From NCBI GenBank assembly GCA_902825775.1, contig CADECF010000012.1, forward strand, positions 62,001-126,000: a DNA stretch of 64,000 nucleotides. The letters run 5' to 3'. The notes below the pieces were generated by a model that made no database searches, was not told the DNA's origin, and saw only the letters and a program-made list of their open reading frames with translations. This DNA is from an uncultured Lysobacteraceae bacterium (GTDB lineage Bacteria > Pseudomonadota > Gammaproteobacteria > Xanthomonadales > Xanthomonadaceae). Every line of letters begins with the position of its first letter. The first letter of the stretch is position 1. Positions 46,750 through 56,654 of this stretch are shown in pieces. Both the position numbers and the translations under genes were made by a program.

Positions 46750-49700
46750 TCAGGCCGTATGCGGCTCCGCACCGCCGTGCGGACCTTCCGCTTCGAGTGC
46801 TTTCTCGCGATCGCGGTCGTGCGCATGGTCGCGCGCCAGGTACAGGTAGAACGCCGGCAGCACGAACAGGGTGAACATCGTGCCGATGGTCATGCCCGAA
46901 GCGATCACCACGCCCATCGAGAAGCGCGACGCGGCGCCCGGACCGCTGGCGATCAGAAGCGGGATCATCGCGAATACCAACGCTGCAGTGGTCATCAGCA
47001 CCGGACGCAGACGGATCGCGGTGGCTTCCTCGATCGCTTCGCGCTTGGACAAGCCCTGCTCGATCTGCAGCTTGTTCGCGAACTCCACGATCAGGATGCC
47101 GTGCTTGGAGATCACGCCGACCAGCGTCACCAGTCCCACCTGAGTGTAGATGTTGATGCTCATGCCCGGGAAGGCCTCGATCTGGGCCATGCCGAGGATA
47201 CCGCTGAGGATCGCCAGCACGTTGAGCGTCAGCAGCGCGCCGCAGATCGCCATCGGCACCGTCAGCAGCATGATCAGCGCATCGCGGAAGCTCTCGAACT
47301 GCGCCGACAGCACCAGGAAGATAACGATCAGGGCCAATGCGAGCGTCAGCAGCATCGCCGAGCCCTCTTCCTTGAATTGCCTCGATTCGCCGGCGTAGTC
47401 GACGCTGTAGCCCTGCGGCAGCACTTCCTTCGCGGCCTGATCCAAGATCGCCAACGCCTCGCCCTTGCTCACGCCCGGTCGCGGTGCGAACGTGATCGAC
47501 ACCGCGTTCAGCTGCTGGAAGCGCTTGAGCGATTGCGGCTGAGCGGTTTCCTTCAGCGTGACGATCGTCGATAACGGGATCAGTTCGCCATCGCGGGTGC
47601 GGGTGTAATAGTTCTGCAGCGCGTTGGCGTTGAGCCGGTCGCTGCGCTGTACCTGCGGGATCACCAGGTAGGAACGGTTCTGCATCGCGAATCGGTTGGT
47701 GTAGCCGCCCGACAGCATCGCCGCCATGTCGGCGCCGAGCGTGCGCATGTCGATGCCTAGGCCGGCCGCTTTGTCGCGGTCGATCTGCACTTCGATGCGC
47801 GGCTTGTCGATCTTCAGGTCCTTGTCCAGGAAGATGAAGCGCTTGCTCTCCATCGCTTTCTGCAGGATCGCGTCCGCGATCTCGCTGAGCTGGCTGAGCT
47901 CGCCGACGCCGCCGACGATGAACTCGCCGCCGCCGTCGCCGCCTGCACTGGGCAACGAAGGCGGTACAAGCGCGAACACGTTCAAGCCGGTGACTTGCGA
48001 CATCTGCGGCTGCAGCGTCTGCTCGAGCACGGCCTTGGTGGACTTGTCGCGCTCGCTCCACGGCTTGAGCACGAAGCCGGCCATCGCCATCGGGCTGGCG
48101 CCGCCACCGCTGGCGCCGAAGCCGCCGTTGAACAGGAAGTAATCCTGCACCTCCGGCACGGTCTTGGCGATCGCGGTGATCTCCTCGGTGTAGCGCTCCA
48201 CGTAGTCGAGCGTGGCATACGGATCGGCGTTGCCGATCGAGAAGATGAAGCCTTCGTCTTCCAGCGGCGCCGGTTCCTTGGGCGCGGTCATGTAGAGGAA
48301 GGCGCACGAGACCAGCACGATGATGCCGAACACCGCGATCACCAGCTTGGTTTCCAGCGCGCCGTGCAATTTGCGCTGGTAGCCGTGACGCAGCCAGTCG
48401 AACCGGTCATCGAGCCATGCCTCGAGCTTGCCTTTGCCGCCTTCCACGTGCGGTTTGAGGATCTTGGCGGTCATCATCGGCGTCAGCGTGAGCGCGATCA
48501 CGCCCGACAGCAGCACCGCGCCGGCCAGGGTGAAGGCGAATTCGGTGAACAGCACGCCGGTCAAGCCGCCCTGGAAGCCGATCGGCAGATACACCGCCAC
48601 CAACGTCGTCGTCATCGCCACGACCGGCCAAGCCAGTTCTCTTGCGCCCTTGATCGCCGCATCGTAAGGCGACATGCCTTCTTCGATATGCCGGTGGATG
48701 TTCTCCAAGACGATGATCGCATCGTCGACCACGATGCCGATCGCCAGCACCATCGCCAGCAGGGTCAGCAGATTGATGGTGAAACCCATCAGCAGCATCA
48801 GGAACAGCGAACCGATCAGCGACAGCGGCACGGTCACCGCCGGGATCAGCACGCTGCGCAGCGAGCCCAGGAACAGGAAGATCACCACGATCACGATGAT
48901 CACCGCTTCGATGATCGTACTGACCACTTCGTCGATCGCGTCCTGGATCGATTCGGTGCTGTCGTACGGGATCGTCGCCTTGATGCCCTGCGGCAATTGC
49001 GGAACGATCTGGCCGTCCCACAGCTTGCGCACGTCCTTGATCACATCCAGCGAGTTCGCGTCCGGGGCGACGAAGATGCCCATGAACGTGGCCGCTTCGC
49101 CGTTGATGCGGACCGAGGTGCCGTAGTTTTCGGAGCCTAACTGCACGTCGGCGACGTCGCCCAGGCGCACGATCGCGCCGTCCTGTTCGCGGATCACCAG
49201 CTTGCGGAACTCGTCGGCATTGCGCAGGTCGGTGCGCGCGGTCATATCGATCGCGACCATCTGGCCCTTGGTCGAACCTACCGCGGACAGCACGTTGTTC
49301 GATTCCAGCGCCGTGGCCACGTCGCTGGCGGTGACCTTCAGCGCGGTCATGCGGTCCGGCTTCAGCCAGATGCGCATCGCGAACGTGCCTGCGCCGAGGA
49401 TGTCCGCGCGCTGCACGCCCGGAATCGTGACCAGTTTGGGCTGGATCACGCGGGTCAGGTAGTCGGTGATCTGGTTGTTGTCGAGCGTTTCGCTGGCGAA
49501 CGAGACGTACATCGCCGCGATCTGCTGGCCCTGCTGCAGATCGATCACCGGATCTTCCGATTCCGGCGGCAGCTGGCCGCGCATCTTGTTAACCTTGGCC
49601 GCGATCTGGGTGAGCGCTTCGTTCGGATCCTGGTCCAGGCGGATGTACGCTTGGATCGTGCTGATGCCGGCCGAGCTGGTCGAACTCATGTACTCGATGC

Positions 49701-49926
49701 CCTCGGCGCTGGCGATTTCGCGCTCCAGCGGCGTGGTGATGAAGCCTTGGATCAGGTCCGCATCCGCGCCGAAGTAGGTGGTGCTGATGTTCACCACCGC
49801 GTTGCGCAGCTCCGGGTATTGGCGCACGTTCAATTCGGTGAAGGCGCGCATCCCGAACAGCAGGATGAACAGGCTCACCACGATCGCCAGTACCGGTTTG
49901 TTGATGAAGATATCGGTGAATTTCAT
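46750..49926 (-). CDS. RND efflux pump inner-membrane permease (HAE1 family), TetR-linked
   Basis: Proton-driven multidrug-type exporter; trimer in the inner membrane. 1058 aa, full length. N-terminal MKFTDIFINKPVLAIVVSLF; the proton-relay Asp pair is in LAIGIVVDDAIIVLENIHRH; internal duplication gives the second periplasmic domain and helices 7-12 (LTLALALIVIFLVLSAQFES). The C-terminus is Asp/His/Glu-rich (ARDHAHDRDREKALEAEGPH). It sits after its adaptor and TetR genes; no outer-membrane factor follows. Confidence 0.95.
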   Translation of the reverse strand: MKFTDIFINKPVLAIVVSLFILLFGMRAFTELNVRQYPELRNAVVNISTTYFGADADLIQGFITTPLEREIASAEGIEYMSSTSSAGISTIQAYIRLDQDPNEALTQIAAKVNKMRGQLPPESEDPVIDLQQGQQIAAMYVSFASETLDNNQITDYLTRVIQPKLVTIPGVQRADILGAGTFAMRIWLKPDRMTALKVTASDVATALESNNVLSAVGSTKGQMVAIDMTARTDLRNADEFRKLVIREQDGAIVRLGDVADVQLGSENYGTSVRINGEAATFMGIFVAPDANSLDVIKDVRKLWDGQIVPQLPQGIKATIPYDSTESIQDAIDEVVSTIIEAVIIVIVVIFLFLGSLRSVLIPAVTVPLSLIGSLFLMLLMGFTINLLTLLAMVLAIGIVVDDAIIVLENIHRHIEEGMSPYDAAIKGARELAWPVVAMTTTLVAVYLPIGFQGGLTGVLFTEFAFTLAGAVLLSGVIALTLTPMMTAKILKPHVEGGKGKLEAWLDDRFDWLRHGYQRKLHGALETKLVIAVFGIIVLVSCAFLYMTAPKEPAPLEDEGFIFSIGNADPYATLDYVERYTEEITAIAKTVPEVQDYFLFNGGFGASGGGASPMAMAGFVLKPWSERDKSTKAVLEQTLQPQMSQVTGLNVFALVPPSLPSAGGDGGGEFIVGGVGELSQLSEIADAILQKAMESKRFIFLDKDLKIDKPRIEVQIDRDKAAGLGIDMRTLGADMAAMLSGGYTNRFAMQNRSYLVIPQVQRSDRLNANALQNYYTRTRDGELIPLSTIVTLKETAQPQSLKRFQQLNAVSITFAPRPGVSKGEALAILDQAAKEVLPQGYSVDYAGESRQFKEEGSAMLLTLALALIVIFLVLSAQFESFRDALIMLLTVPMAICGALLTLNVLAILSGILGMAQIEAFPGMSINIYTQVGLVTLVGVISKHGILIVEFANKLQIEQGLSKREAIEEATAIRLRPVLMTTAALVFAMIPLLIASGPGAASRFSMGVVIASGMTIGTMFTLFVLPAFYLYLARDHAHDRDREKALEAEGPHGGAEPHTA

Positions 49927-49938
49927 CTCATGCTCTCT

Positions 49939-49961
49939 CCCTCTCCCGGTCGGGGAGAGGG
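49939..49961 (-). repeat. Intra-operon hairpin between adaptor and RND permease
   Basis: CCCTCTCCC / GGGAGAGGG with a short loop, followed by CTGGGTGAGG: a dispersed repeat also partly seen near 59990-60105. It fills most of the 58-bp gap and may tune expression of the downstream gene. Confidence 0.7.
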
Positions 49962-49984
49962 CTGGGTGAGGTTGCGGAAGGCGA

Positions 49985-51175
49985 TCAGCGGTTTTCGGTC
50001 TTCGGCAGCGCGTCGGCGGTCGGCTGCACCTTGTTGTTGATCGTCACTTCGGCGTCGTTGCGCAGCTTGAGCAGGCCGCTGGTGGCGACTTGTTCGCCCG
50101 GCTTCAGGCCGTCGGTCACCGCGATCAGATCGCCGCGCGTGGCGCCGGTCTTCACGAAACGCTGGGTCACGATCAGCTTGTCGCCGGTCAGCGGCTTGCC
50201 CTGCATGTCCGTCTCGCCCTCGGCGCGCTTCTTCTTGGTGATCACATAGACCGCGTTGCCGTAGGGATTGAAGCTGATCGCGGTCTGCGGAACGACCACG
50301 ACGGTGCGCTGCCCGCCCAGATCGAAACCCACATGCGCGAACGCGCCCGGCCGCAGGTTGCCTTCGGCATTGTCGAGCGTGGCCTGCACTTTGAAGTTGC
50401 GGGTATTGGCATCGACTTCGGGCTGGATGGCCGTGACCTTGCCTTCGAACGTGCGGCCCGGCATCGCATCCAAAGTAGCGCGGATGGTCGTGCCCGACAC
50501 GACCTGGCCCATGCGTTTCTCGGGCAGGGTGAAGTCGAGGTAGATCGGGTCCAGCGCCTGCAGGCTTACGATCGGGTCGCCCGGGTTGAGGAACTGGCCC
50601 AGGTTGACTTGGCGGATGCCGAGGATGCCGTCGAACGGCGCGCGGATCGTCTTCTGCGCGATCAGCGCGCGCTGCGCATCGGCATCGGCGCGGGCGCTGG
50701 CGGCGGCGGTGGCGCGCTGCTCCACTTCGTCCTGCGAGACCAGTTTGTCCTTGCCGAGCGCGCGCCAGCGGTCGCGCTGCACGGCGGCCAATTTGGCCGT
50801 GGCTTCGAGCGAATTCAACGTGGCCAATTCATTCGCGGTGTTGAGCCGGATCAATACAGTGCCGGCCTTGACCGGTTGCCCGGCTTCGAACTCGATCGAT
50901 TTCACCACGCCGCCCGCTTCGGTGGTGACGTTGGTGCCGTTGATCGCCACGAAGGTGCCGACCGATTCTTCGCCGTCGCTCCAGCGCTCCGACTTCGCGG
51001 CGACCGCGGTCACCGCCGACGCCGGCTGCGGCATGTTGTCGAAGAACTCGTTCATGCCCTTGCTCATGCCGGCTTTGACGAGGAACACGCCGCCGAAAAC
51101 GACGATCGCGCCGATCAGCATCCAGATCATCCGTTTGCGCATGGAAGGCGCGCGTGGTTGGTCACGCTTGGACAT
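49985..51175 (-). CDS. RND efflux periplasmic adaptor (MFP), TetR-linked
   Basis: A 396-aa membrane-fusion protein anchored by an N-terminal helix (MIWMLIGAIVVFGGVFLVKA); AAGGA at good spacing fixes MSKRDQ at 51175. Lipoyl-like halves (VVKSIEFEAGQPVKAGTVLI and KTIRAPFDGILGIRQVNLGQ) bracket a short coiled-coil; barrel and membrane-proximal domains follow. The TetR stop lies 14 bp inside this reading frame's start, so the two are translationally coupled. Confidence 0.93.
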   Translation of the reverse strand: MSKRDQPRAPSMRKRMIWMLIGAIVVFGGVFLVKAGMSKGMNEFFDNMPQPASAVTAVAAKSERWSDGEESVGTFVAINGTNVTTEAGGVVKSIEFEAGQPVKAGTVLIRLNTANELATLNSLEATAKLAAVQRDRWRALGKDKLVSQDEVEQRATAAASARADADAQRALIAQKTIRAPFDGILGIRQVNLGQFLNPGDPIVSLQALDPIYLDFTLPEKRMGQVVSGTTIRATLDAMPGRTFEGKVTAIQPEVDANTRNFKVQATLDNAEGNLRPGAFAHVGFDLGGQRTVVVVPQTAISFNPYGNAVYVITKKKRAEGETDMQGKPLTGDKLIVTQRFVKTGATRGDLIAVTDGLKPGEQVATSGLLKLRNDAEVTINNKVQPTADALPKTENR

Positions 51176-51944
51176 GGGGAACATCCTTGAAGGAAGGTGA
51201 AGGGTTGTCTTGGGGCAGGTAGGGCGAGCGGCATCCGAACACCGCCTCGCTCACGCGGACGACGAGCGCATCGACGGCTTCGTCGTCGACCGGATCGAAC
51301 AGCGGCCGCCAGCCGTAGCCGTTGAGCAGGTATTGCAGTTGCTTGAACAGCAGCCGGTACGGATCGCCGAAACCCTTGTGGTCCAACAAGCCGTCCTGCT
51401 GCAGCAGGTTGTACATGCCCAGGCACATCGCCCAGGGGCCGACCGTCAGCGCTTGCGGCGAGAGCGACACGCTCGCCGGCAGTTCGCCGTTGCGGAACGC
51501 TTCCACCACGATGCCGTCGACCAGTTCGCTCAGCGGCGCGCTGGCTTCCAGCGCGCGGCGGCGGCTGGCTTCCGAAGCCGCGCCCCAGATCACGTCGGTC
51601 CATACGAACTGGGCCAGGCGGAAGTGTTCGGGTTGGGTGCGGATCACCATCAGGTCGGCGAGCGCGACGGCGAGCATGCGCTCGCGGGTCGGGCCGGTCC
51701 AGCGCGCGGCGCGTTCGAACAACTCCACGCGGCTGAGGCAATTGCGCGTGGCCAATGCGACCAGCAAGTCTTCTTTGCTGGCGAAATGGTTGTACAGCGT
51801 GCCGATCGCGTAGTCGGACTCTTCGGCGATGCGCGACATCTGCAGATTGAGCAGACCGTCGCGCTGGATCAGTTCCTGGGCTTTGTCCAAGAACAGGCGT
51901 TCGCGATCGACCAGCTCGCGCTGGCGGCGTTCCTTGGTACCCAT
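51162..51944 (-). CDS. TetR-family regulator of the RND operon
   Basis: A 260-aa repressor-like protein. Start MGTKERRQRELVDRERLFLD (51944); the HTH is INLQMSRIAEESDYAIGTLY-like (LLNLQMSRIAEESDYAIGTL; YNHFASKEDLLVAL). The ligand-binding domain is long for a TetR. The open frame runs on to 52199, but no start with a ribosome site supports that. It overlaps the adaptor gene by 14 bp, and likely controls its own operon and perhaps the divergent RND genes via the palindrome at 52234-52251. Confidence 0.9.
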   Translation of the reverse strand: MGTKERRQRELVDRERLFLDKAQELIQRDGLLNLQMSRIAEESDYAIGTLYNHFASKEDLLVALATRNCLSRVELFERAARWTGPTRERMLAVALADLMVIRTQPEHFRLAQFVWTDVIWGAASEASRRRALEASAPLSELVDGIVVEAFRNGELPASVSLSPQALTVGPWAMCLGMYNLLQQDGLLDHKGFGDPYRLLFKQLQYLLNGYGWRPLFDPVDDEAVDALVVRVSEAVFGCRSPYLPQDNPSPSFKDVPHVQA

Positions 51945-52233
51945 GATTCCTGGCGCGGGGGAGGCAGGAGGTGGATTTTGAACATGATTCACGACTTGAT
52001 CAAGGCTTTTCTGCGACCGAGACGTGCTTGGGCGGAGGCAGGGGTCATGCATGAAGACACTCCCGTGCACGGTATCCGCCGTTTGAATTCGGCGAGTGTG
52101 CGGAGGCCGTGTCGCAAACTTCGAGACGATGCGGCCCTTCGATATCGGGTCGGCTTGGTGCGATGGGACCTCAACCGCACCCATGAAACGCGCGCACACT
52201 GACTTCCGGCACGGGTGAAGCCTAACCCGAATG

Positions 52234-52251
52234 CTAGACTGATCAGTATAG
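52234..52251. promoter_or_regulatory. Candidate TetR operator in the divergent RND promoter region
   Basis: CTAGACTGATCAGTATAG, a near-perfect palindrome around TGATCA, 38 bp before the second adaptor ATG. A TATAGA -10-like hexamer overlaps its right arm for the plus-strand operon, while TTGTCA (minus strand, 52256-52261) could be a -35 for the TetR direction. The rest of the 344-bp gap 51945-52288 shows no gene. Confidence 0.6.
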
Positions 52252-52288
52252 AAAATGACAATAATCAGTTAAATAGGACGAAGCCCCC

Positions 52289-53449
52289 ATGCGTCGTTAT
52301 TCGTTCGCCCTGCTCGCGCTGGCGACAGTGGCCGCTTGCAGCAAACAAGCCCCGCCGCCTGCGCCGCCGCCGCCCGAAGTGGGCGTGGTCACCCTCAATC
52401 CCGGCAATGTCGCCCTGCAAAAGGACCTGGTCGGCCGGCTGGCCGCGTTCCGCAGCGCCGACGTGCGCGCCCGCGTGCCGGGCGTGCTGCAGAAGCGCGT
52501 GTATGAGGAAGGCAGCGACGTGCGCGAAGGGCAGTTGCTGTTCGTGATCGATCCCGCGCCGCTGCAGGCCGCGCTGTCGCAAAGCCAGGCTTCGCTGGCG
52601 CAGGCGCAGGCCAACTACACCAATGCCAAGGTCGCCGCGGATCGCGCGCGGCAGTTGGCGCCCACCAAATTCATCTCCAGATCCGATCTCGACAACGCGC
52701 TGGCGGCCGAGCGCAGCGCTGCGGCGTCGGTGCAGGCGGGCAAGGCTTCGGTCGATAGCGCGCGCATCAATCTGGGTTATGCCAGCGTGCGGTCTCCGAT
52801 CGCCGGCCGCGCGGGCAAACAGCAGGTCACCGAGGGCGCGCTGGTCGGACAAGGCGACGCGACCTTGTTGACTACGGTCGACCAGGTCGATCCGCTGTAC
52901 GTCAATTTCTCGCTCAGCGTGGCCGAGTTGGAACAGGTACGCAGCGTGCAGCGCGGCAGTGCGCAGGGCCAGACGCAAGTGCAGGTGCTGCTGCCGGATG
53001 GCACGCCGTACGAGCGGATGGGCGTGCTCGATTTTTCGGGCGACGTGGTCGATCCGTCCACCGGCGCGATTTCGTTGCGCGCGCGCATCCCCAATCCCGA
53101 CAAGACCCTGCTGCCCGGCACCTACGTCACGCTCAAGGCCACGCTCGGCCAGCAGCCGAACGTATTCCTGGTGCCGCAGGAAGCGGTGCAGCGCGATGCC
53201 AACAGCGCGTATGTGCTGGCCGTCGGCAAGGACGGCAAAGTCGTGCGCAAGGACATCGCCACCGACCGCAGCCAAGGCGCGAACTGGGTCGTGAGCAAAG
53301 GCGTTGCGGCGGGCGATCAGGTGATCGTTTCGGGCCTGCAGCGCGCGCAAGCCGGGCAGCCGGCCAAAGCCGTGCCGTATCAGGCCGACGCGGGCAAAGC
53401 CGCGCCGCCGGGTGAGAAGAAGGACGGCGCTGCGGCCGCGAAGGGCTGA
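52289..53449 (+). CDS. RND efflux periplasmic adaptor lipoprotein (AcrA/MexA type)
   Basis: A 386-aa adaptor with a lipoprotein signal (ALLALATVAAC; lipidated Cys17) and a Pro-rich spacer. Conserved AcrA features: LVGRLAAFRSADVRARVPGV, YEEGSDVREGQLLFVIDPAP, a coiled-coil hairpin (AQAQANYTNAKVAADRARQL) and YASVRSPIAGRAGKQQVTEG. The C-terminal tail is Lys/Ala-rich (KKDGAAAAKG). The permease gene follows after 6 bp. Confidence 0.94.
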   Translation: MRRYSFALLALATVAACSKQAPPPAPPPPEVGVVTLNPGNVALQKDLVGRLAAFRSADVRARVPGVLQKRVYEEGSDVREGQLLFVIDPAPLQAALSQSQASLAQAQANYTNAKVAADRARQLAPTKFISRSDLDNALAAERSAAASVQAGKASVDSARINLGYASVRSPIAGRAGKQQVTEGALVGQGDATLLTTVDQVDPLYVNFSLSVAELEQVRSVQRGSAQGQTQVQVLLPDGTPYERMGVLDFSGDVVDPSTGAISLRARIPNPDKTLLPGTYVTLKATLGQQPNVFLVPQEAVQRDANSAYVLAVGKDGKVVRKDIATDRSQGANWVVSKGVAAGDQVIVSGLQRAQAGQPAKAVPYQADAGKAAPPGEKKDGAAAAKG

Positions 53450-53455
53450 TCCGCG

Positions 53456-56400
53456 ATGTCCAGATTCTTCATTAGCCATCCCATCTTCGCCTGGGTCATC
53501 GCGATCCTGATCACGCTCGGCGGCGTGCTCGCCATCCTCAACCTGGGCGTGGAGTCGTACCCGAGCATCGCGCCGCCGCAGGTGACGGTGGGCGCCAGCT
53601 ATCCGGGCGCCAGCGCGGACACCACCGAACGCGCGGTCACGCAGGTGATCGAGCAGCAGCTGACCGGCATCGACAATCTCGACTACTTCAGTTCGTCTTC
53701 CAGCTCGAGCGGACGTTCGTCGATCACGCTGACCTTCAAGCCGGGCACCGATCCGGATATCGCCCAGGTGCAGGTGCAGAACAAGGTCGCGTTGGCGACG
53801 CCGCGCCTGCCTTCGGAAGTGACCCAGCAGGGCGTGGTGGTGGCCAAGGCCAACGCCGGCTTCCTGATGGTGGCGGCATTGCGTTCCAGCAATCCGGCCT
53901 ACGACAAGAATGCGTTGTCGGACATCATCGCCTCGCGCGTGCTCGATCAGATTTCGCGCGTGCCCGGCGTCGGCAGCACCCAGCTGTTCGGCGGCGAGTA
54001 CGCGATGAACATCTGGCTCAACCCCGACAAGCTGCAGGGTTACGGTTTGTCCGCCAGCGATGCGCTCGCGGCGGTGCGCGGCCAGAACGTGCAGTTCGCG
54101 GCCGGCGCGGTCGGCGCGGAGCCTTCGCCGCAAGGCCAGGCGTTCACTGCGACGGTGTCCGCGGAAGGGCGCTACAGCACCGCCGAGCAGTTCGGCGACA
54201 TCATCCTGCGCGCCAACAGCGACGGCACCACGGTGCGTTTGAAAGACGTCGCGCGGGTGCAGAAGGGCGCATCGTCCTACGGCTTCGACCTGCAGTGGAG
54301 CGGCACGCCGGCGGCGGGTTACGCGATCCAGCTGGCACCGGGCGCCAACGCGCTGGGCGTGGCCGGCGCGGTGCGCGAACGCATGGACGAACTGCAGACC
54401 ACGTTCCCGCAGGGCGTGACCTGGTTCTCGCCGTACGACAGCTCCACCTTCGTCAGGATCTCGGTGGAAGAAGTCGTCAAGACGCTGCTGGAAGCGATCG
54501 TGCTGGTGTTCCTGGTGATGCTGATCTTCCTGCAGAACTTCCGGGCCACGCTGATCCCGACGCTGGTGATCCCGGTCGCGCTGATGGGCACGTTCCTGGG
54601 CATGTACGCGATCGGCTTCACCATCAACCAGCTCAGCCTGTTCGGCATGGTGCTGGCGATCGGCATCGTGGTGGACGATGCGATCGTGGTGATCGAGAAC
54701 GTCGAACGCATCATGACCGAGGAAGGCCTGTCGCCGAAGGAGGCGACGGTCAAGGCGATGGGCCAGATCACCGGCGCGGTGGTGGCGATCACCGTCGTAT
54801 TGGCGGCGGTGTTCGTGCCCAGCGCGTTCCAGGGCGGCAGCGCCGGCCAGATCTACAAGCAGTTCGCGATCACGATCGCGATGGCGATGGGTTTCTCCGC
54901 GTTCCTGGCATTGGGCTTCACGCCCGCGTTGTGCGCGAGCATGCTCAAGCCGACGCAGCACCACAAATCCAATTTCATCTTCCGCGCCTTCAACAAGGTC
55001 TACGACAAGACGATCAAGACCTACGTCGGCCACATCGGCAGCGCGGTGACGCATGCGCCGCGCTGGATGATCGTGTTCGGCGCGCTGGCGCTGCTGTGCG
55101 GTTTCCTGTTCACGCGCATGCCGGGCAGCTTCTTGCCCGAAGAAGACCAGGGCTACGCGCTGGCGATCGTGCAGCTGCCGCCGGGCGCCACACTGCAACG
55201 CACCAAGCGCGTGTTCGAACAGGTGCGCGGCACGATGGAGAAGCAGGAAGGCTACGAAGGCATGATGCAGGTCGCCGGCTTCAGCTTCGTCGGCCAGGGC
55301 GAGAACGTCGGCATGGCCTTCATCAAATTGAAGCCTTGGGACGAGCGCAAGATCACCGCGACCGAATTCATCCAGCAAGCCAACGGCGCGCTGTTCGGCA
55401 TCCGCGATGCGCAGATCTTCGTGATCAACCTGCCGACGGTGAACGGCCTGGGCCAGTTCGGCGGCTTCGACATGTATCTGCAGGACCGCAGCGGCCAGGG
55501 CCGCGCCGCGTTGTCGCAGGCGTTGGGGCAACTGCTCGGCAAGGCCGGCCAGAACGCCGCATTGACCGGCGTGCGGCCCAATACGCTGGCCGACGCGCCG
55601 CAGCTCAAGCTCGACGTCGACCGCACCCAGGCGCAGGCGATGGGCCTGCAGGTGAGCGACATCTACAGCGCGATCCAGCTGATGCTCGCGCCGGTGTACG
55701 TCAACGATTTCGTCGATGAAGGCCGCATCAAGCGCGTCACCATGCAGGCCGATACGGCTTACCGCACCGGGCCCGAATCGTTGAGCCGCTTCTTCACGCC
55801 CAGCCCCAACACCAATGCGTCCGGCGGCGACGCGATGATCCCGTTGTCGAACGTCGTCAAAGCCAGCTGGATCACCGGACCGCCGTCGCTGACGCGCTAC
55901 AACGGTTATGCGGCCGCCGAAGTGGTCGGCTCGCAAGCGCCCGGGCACAGTTCGGGCGAGGCGATGGACGTGATGCAGCAGATCGTGGAAGACGATTTGC
56001 CCGAAGGCTTCGGTTACGACTGGACCGGCCAGTCGTATCAGGAAATCCTGTCGGGCAATCAGGCGCCGATGCTGATGGCGTTGTCGATCTTGGTCGTATT
56101 CCTGTGCCTGGCGGCGTTGTACGAAAGCTGGTCGGTGCCGGTGGCGGTGTTGCTGGTCGTGCCGCTGGGCGTGCTCGGCGCGGTGGCCCTTTCGATGCTG
56201 CGCGGTCTGCCCAACGACATCTACTTCAAGATCGGCCTGATCACGGTGATCGGTCTGGCGGCGAAGAACGCGATCCTGATCGTGGAATTCGCGATCGAGC
56301 AACGCCAGGCCGGCATGCCGCTGCGCAATGCGGTGATCGAAGCGGCCAAGCTGCGCTTCCGTCCGATCCTGATGACCTCGTTCGCCTTCATCATGGGCGT

Positions 56401-56584
56401 CACGCCGCTGGCGATCTCCACCGGCGCCGGCGCCAACGCCCGCCATGCGATCGGCACCGGCGTGATCGGCGGCATGCTGTTCGCCACCTTCCTCGGCCTG
56501 CTGCTGATCCCGGTGTTCTACGTAGTGGTGCGGCGCATGCTGGGCGACAAGCTCGACGAGAAGCCCGTTATCGCCAACGATTGA
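53456..56584 (+). CDS. RND efflux pump inner-membrane permease (AcrB/MexB type)
   Basis: A 1042-aa AcrB-like exporter, closer to AcrB/MexB than the TetR-linked permease: MSRFFISHPIFAWVIAILIT, FAQNFRATLIPTLVIPVALM-like (QNFRATLIPTLVIPVALMGT), proton-relay LAIGIVVDDAIVVIENVERI, and NQLSLFGMVLAIG. The last segment reads VVVRRMLGDKLDEKPVIAND. No outer-membrane factor gene follows, so the tripartite pump must use a TolC/OprM encoded elsewhere. Confidence 0.95.
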   Translation: MSRFFISHPIFAWVIAILITLGGVLAILNLGVESYPSIAPPQVTVGASYPGASADTTERAVTQVIEQQLTGIDNLDYFSSSSSSSGRSSITLTFKPGTDPDIAQVQVQNKVALATPRLPSEVTQQGVVVAKANAGFLMVAALRSSNPAYDKNALSDIIASRVLDQISRVPGVGSTQLFGGEYAMNIWLNPDKLQGYGLSASDALAAVRGQNVQFAAGAVGAEPSPQGQAFTATVSAEGRYSTAEQFGDIILRANSDGTTVRLKDVARVQKGASSYGFDLQWSGTPAAGYAIQLAPGANALGVAGAVRERMDELQTTFPQGVTWFSPYDSSTFVRISVEEVVKTLLEAIVLVFLVMLIFLQNFRATLIPTLVIPVALMGTFLGMYAIGFTINQLSLFGMVLAIGIVVDDAIVVIENVERIMTEEGLSPKEATVKAMGQITGAVVAITVVLAAVFVPSAFQGGSAGQIYKQFAITIAMAMGFSAFLALGFTPALCASMLKPTQHHKSNFIFRAFNKVYDKTIKTYVGHIGSAVTHAPRWMIVFGALALLCGFLFTRMPGSFLPEEDQGYALAIVQLPPGATLQRTKRVFEQVRGTMEKQEGYEGMMQVAGFSFVGQGENVGMAFIKLKPWDERKITATEFIQQANGALFGIRDAQIFVINLPTVNGLGQFGGFDMYLQDRSGQGRAALSQALGQLLGKAGQNAALTGVRPNTLADAPQLKLDVDRTQAQAMGLQVSDIYSAIQLMLAPVYVNDFVDEGRIKRVTMQADTAYRTGPESLSRFFTPSPNTNASGGDAMIPLSNVVKASWITGPPSLTRYNGYAAAEVVGSQAPGHSSGEAMDVMQQIVEDDLPEGFGYDWTGQSYQEILSGNQAPMLMALSILVVFLCLAALYESWSVPVAVLLVVPLGVLGAVALSMLRGLPNDIYFKIGLITVIGLAAKNAILIVEFAIEQRQAGMPLRNAVIEAAKLRFRPILMTSFAFIMGVTPLAISTGAGANARHAIGTGVIGGMLFATFLGLLLIPVFYVVVRRMLGDKLDEKPVIAND

Positions 56585-56585
56585 T

Positions 56586-56654
56586 GTAGCCCGGGTAAGC
56601 GAAGCGCACCCGGGAAGCGACGGACCCCGGGTGCGCTTCGCTTACCCGGGCTAC
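56586..56654. repeat. Palindrome family C, copy 2: 29-bp inverted arms
   Basis: Arms 56586-56614 and 56626-56654 are exact reverse complements. Compared with the copy at 14033 the arms carry a C-to-A change matched by G-to-T on the other side. The stop codon of the MarR gene (56651-56653) lies within the right arm. Confidence 0.9.

Noticed and set aside
52265-56446. A 1393-aa open frame on the minus strand, antisense to the AcrAB-like genes
   Set aside because: It is a by-product of high GC at third positions: composition is His/Arg/Asp/Gly-rich low-complexity, with no domain, and the plus-strand genes are unmistakable.
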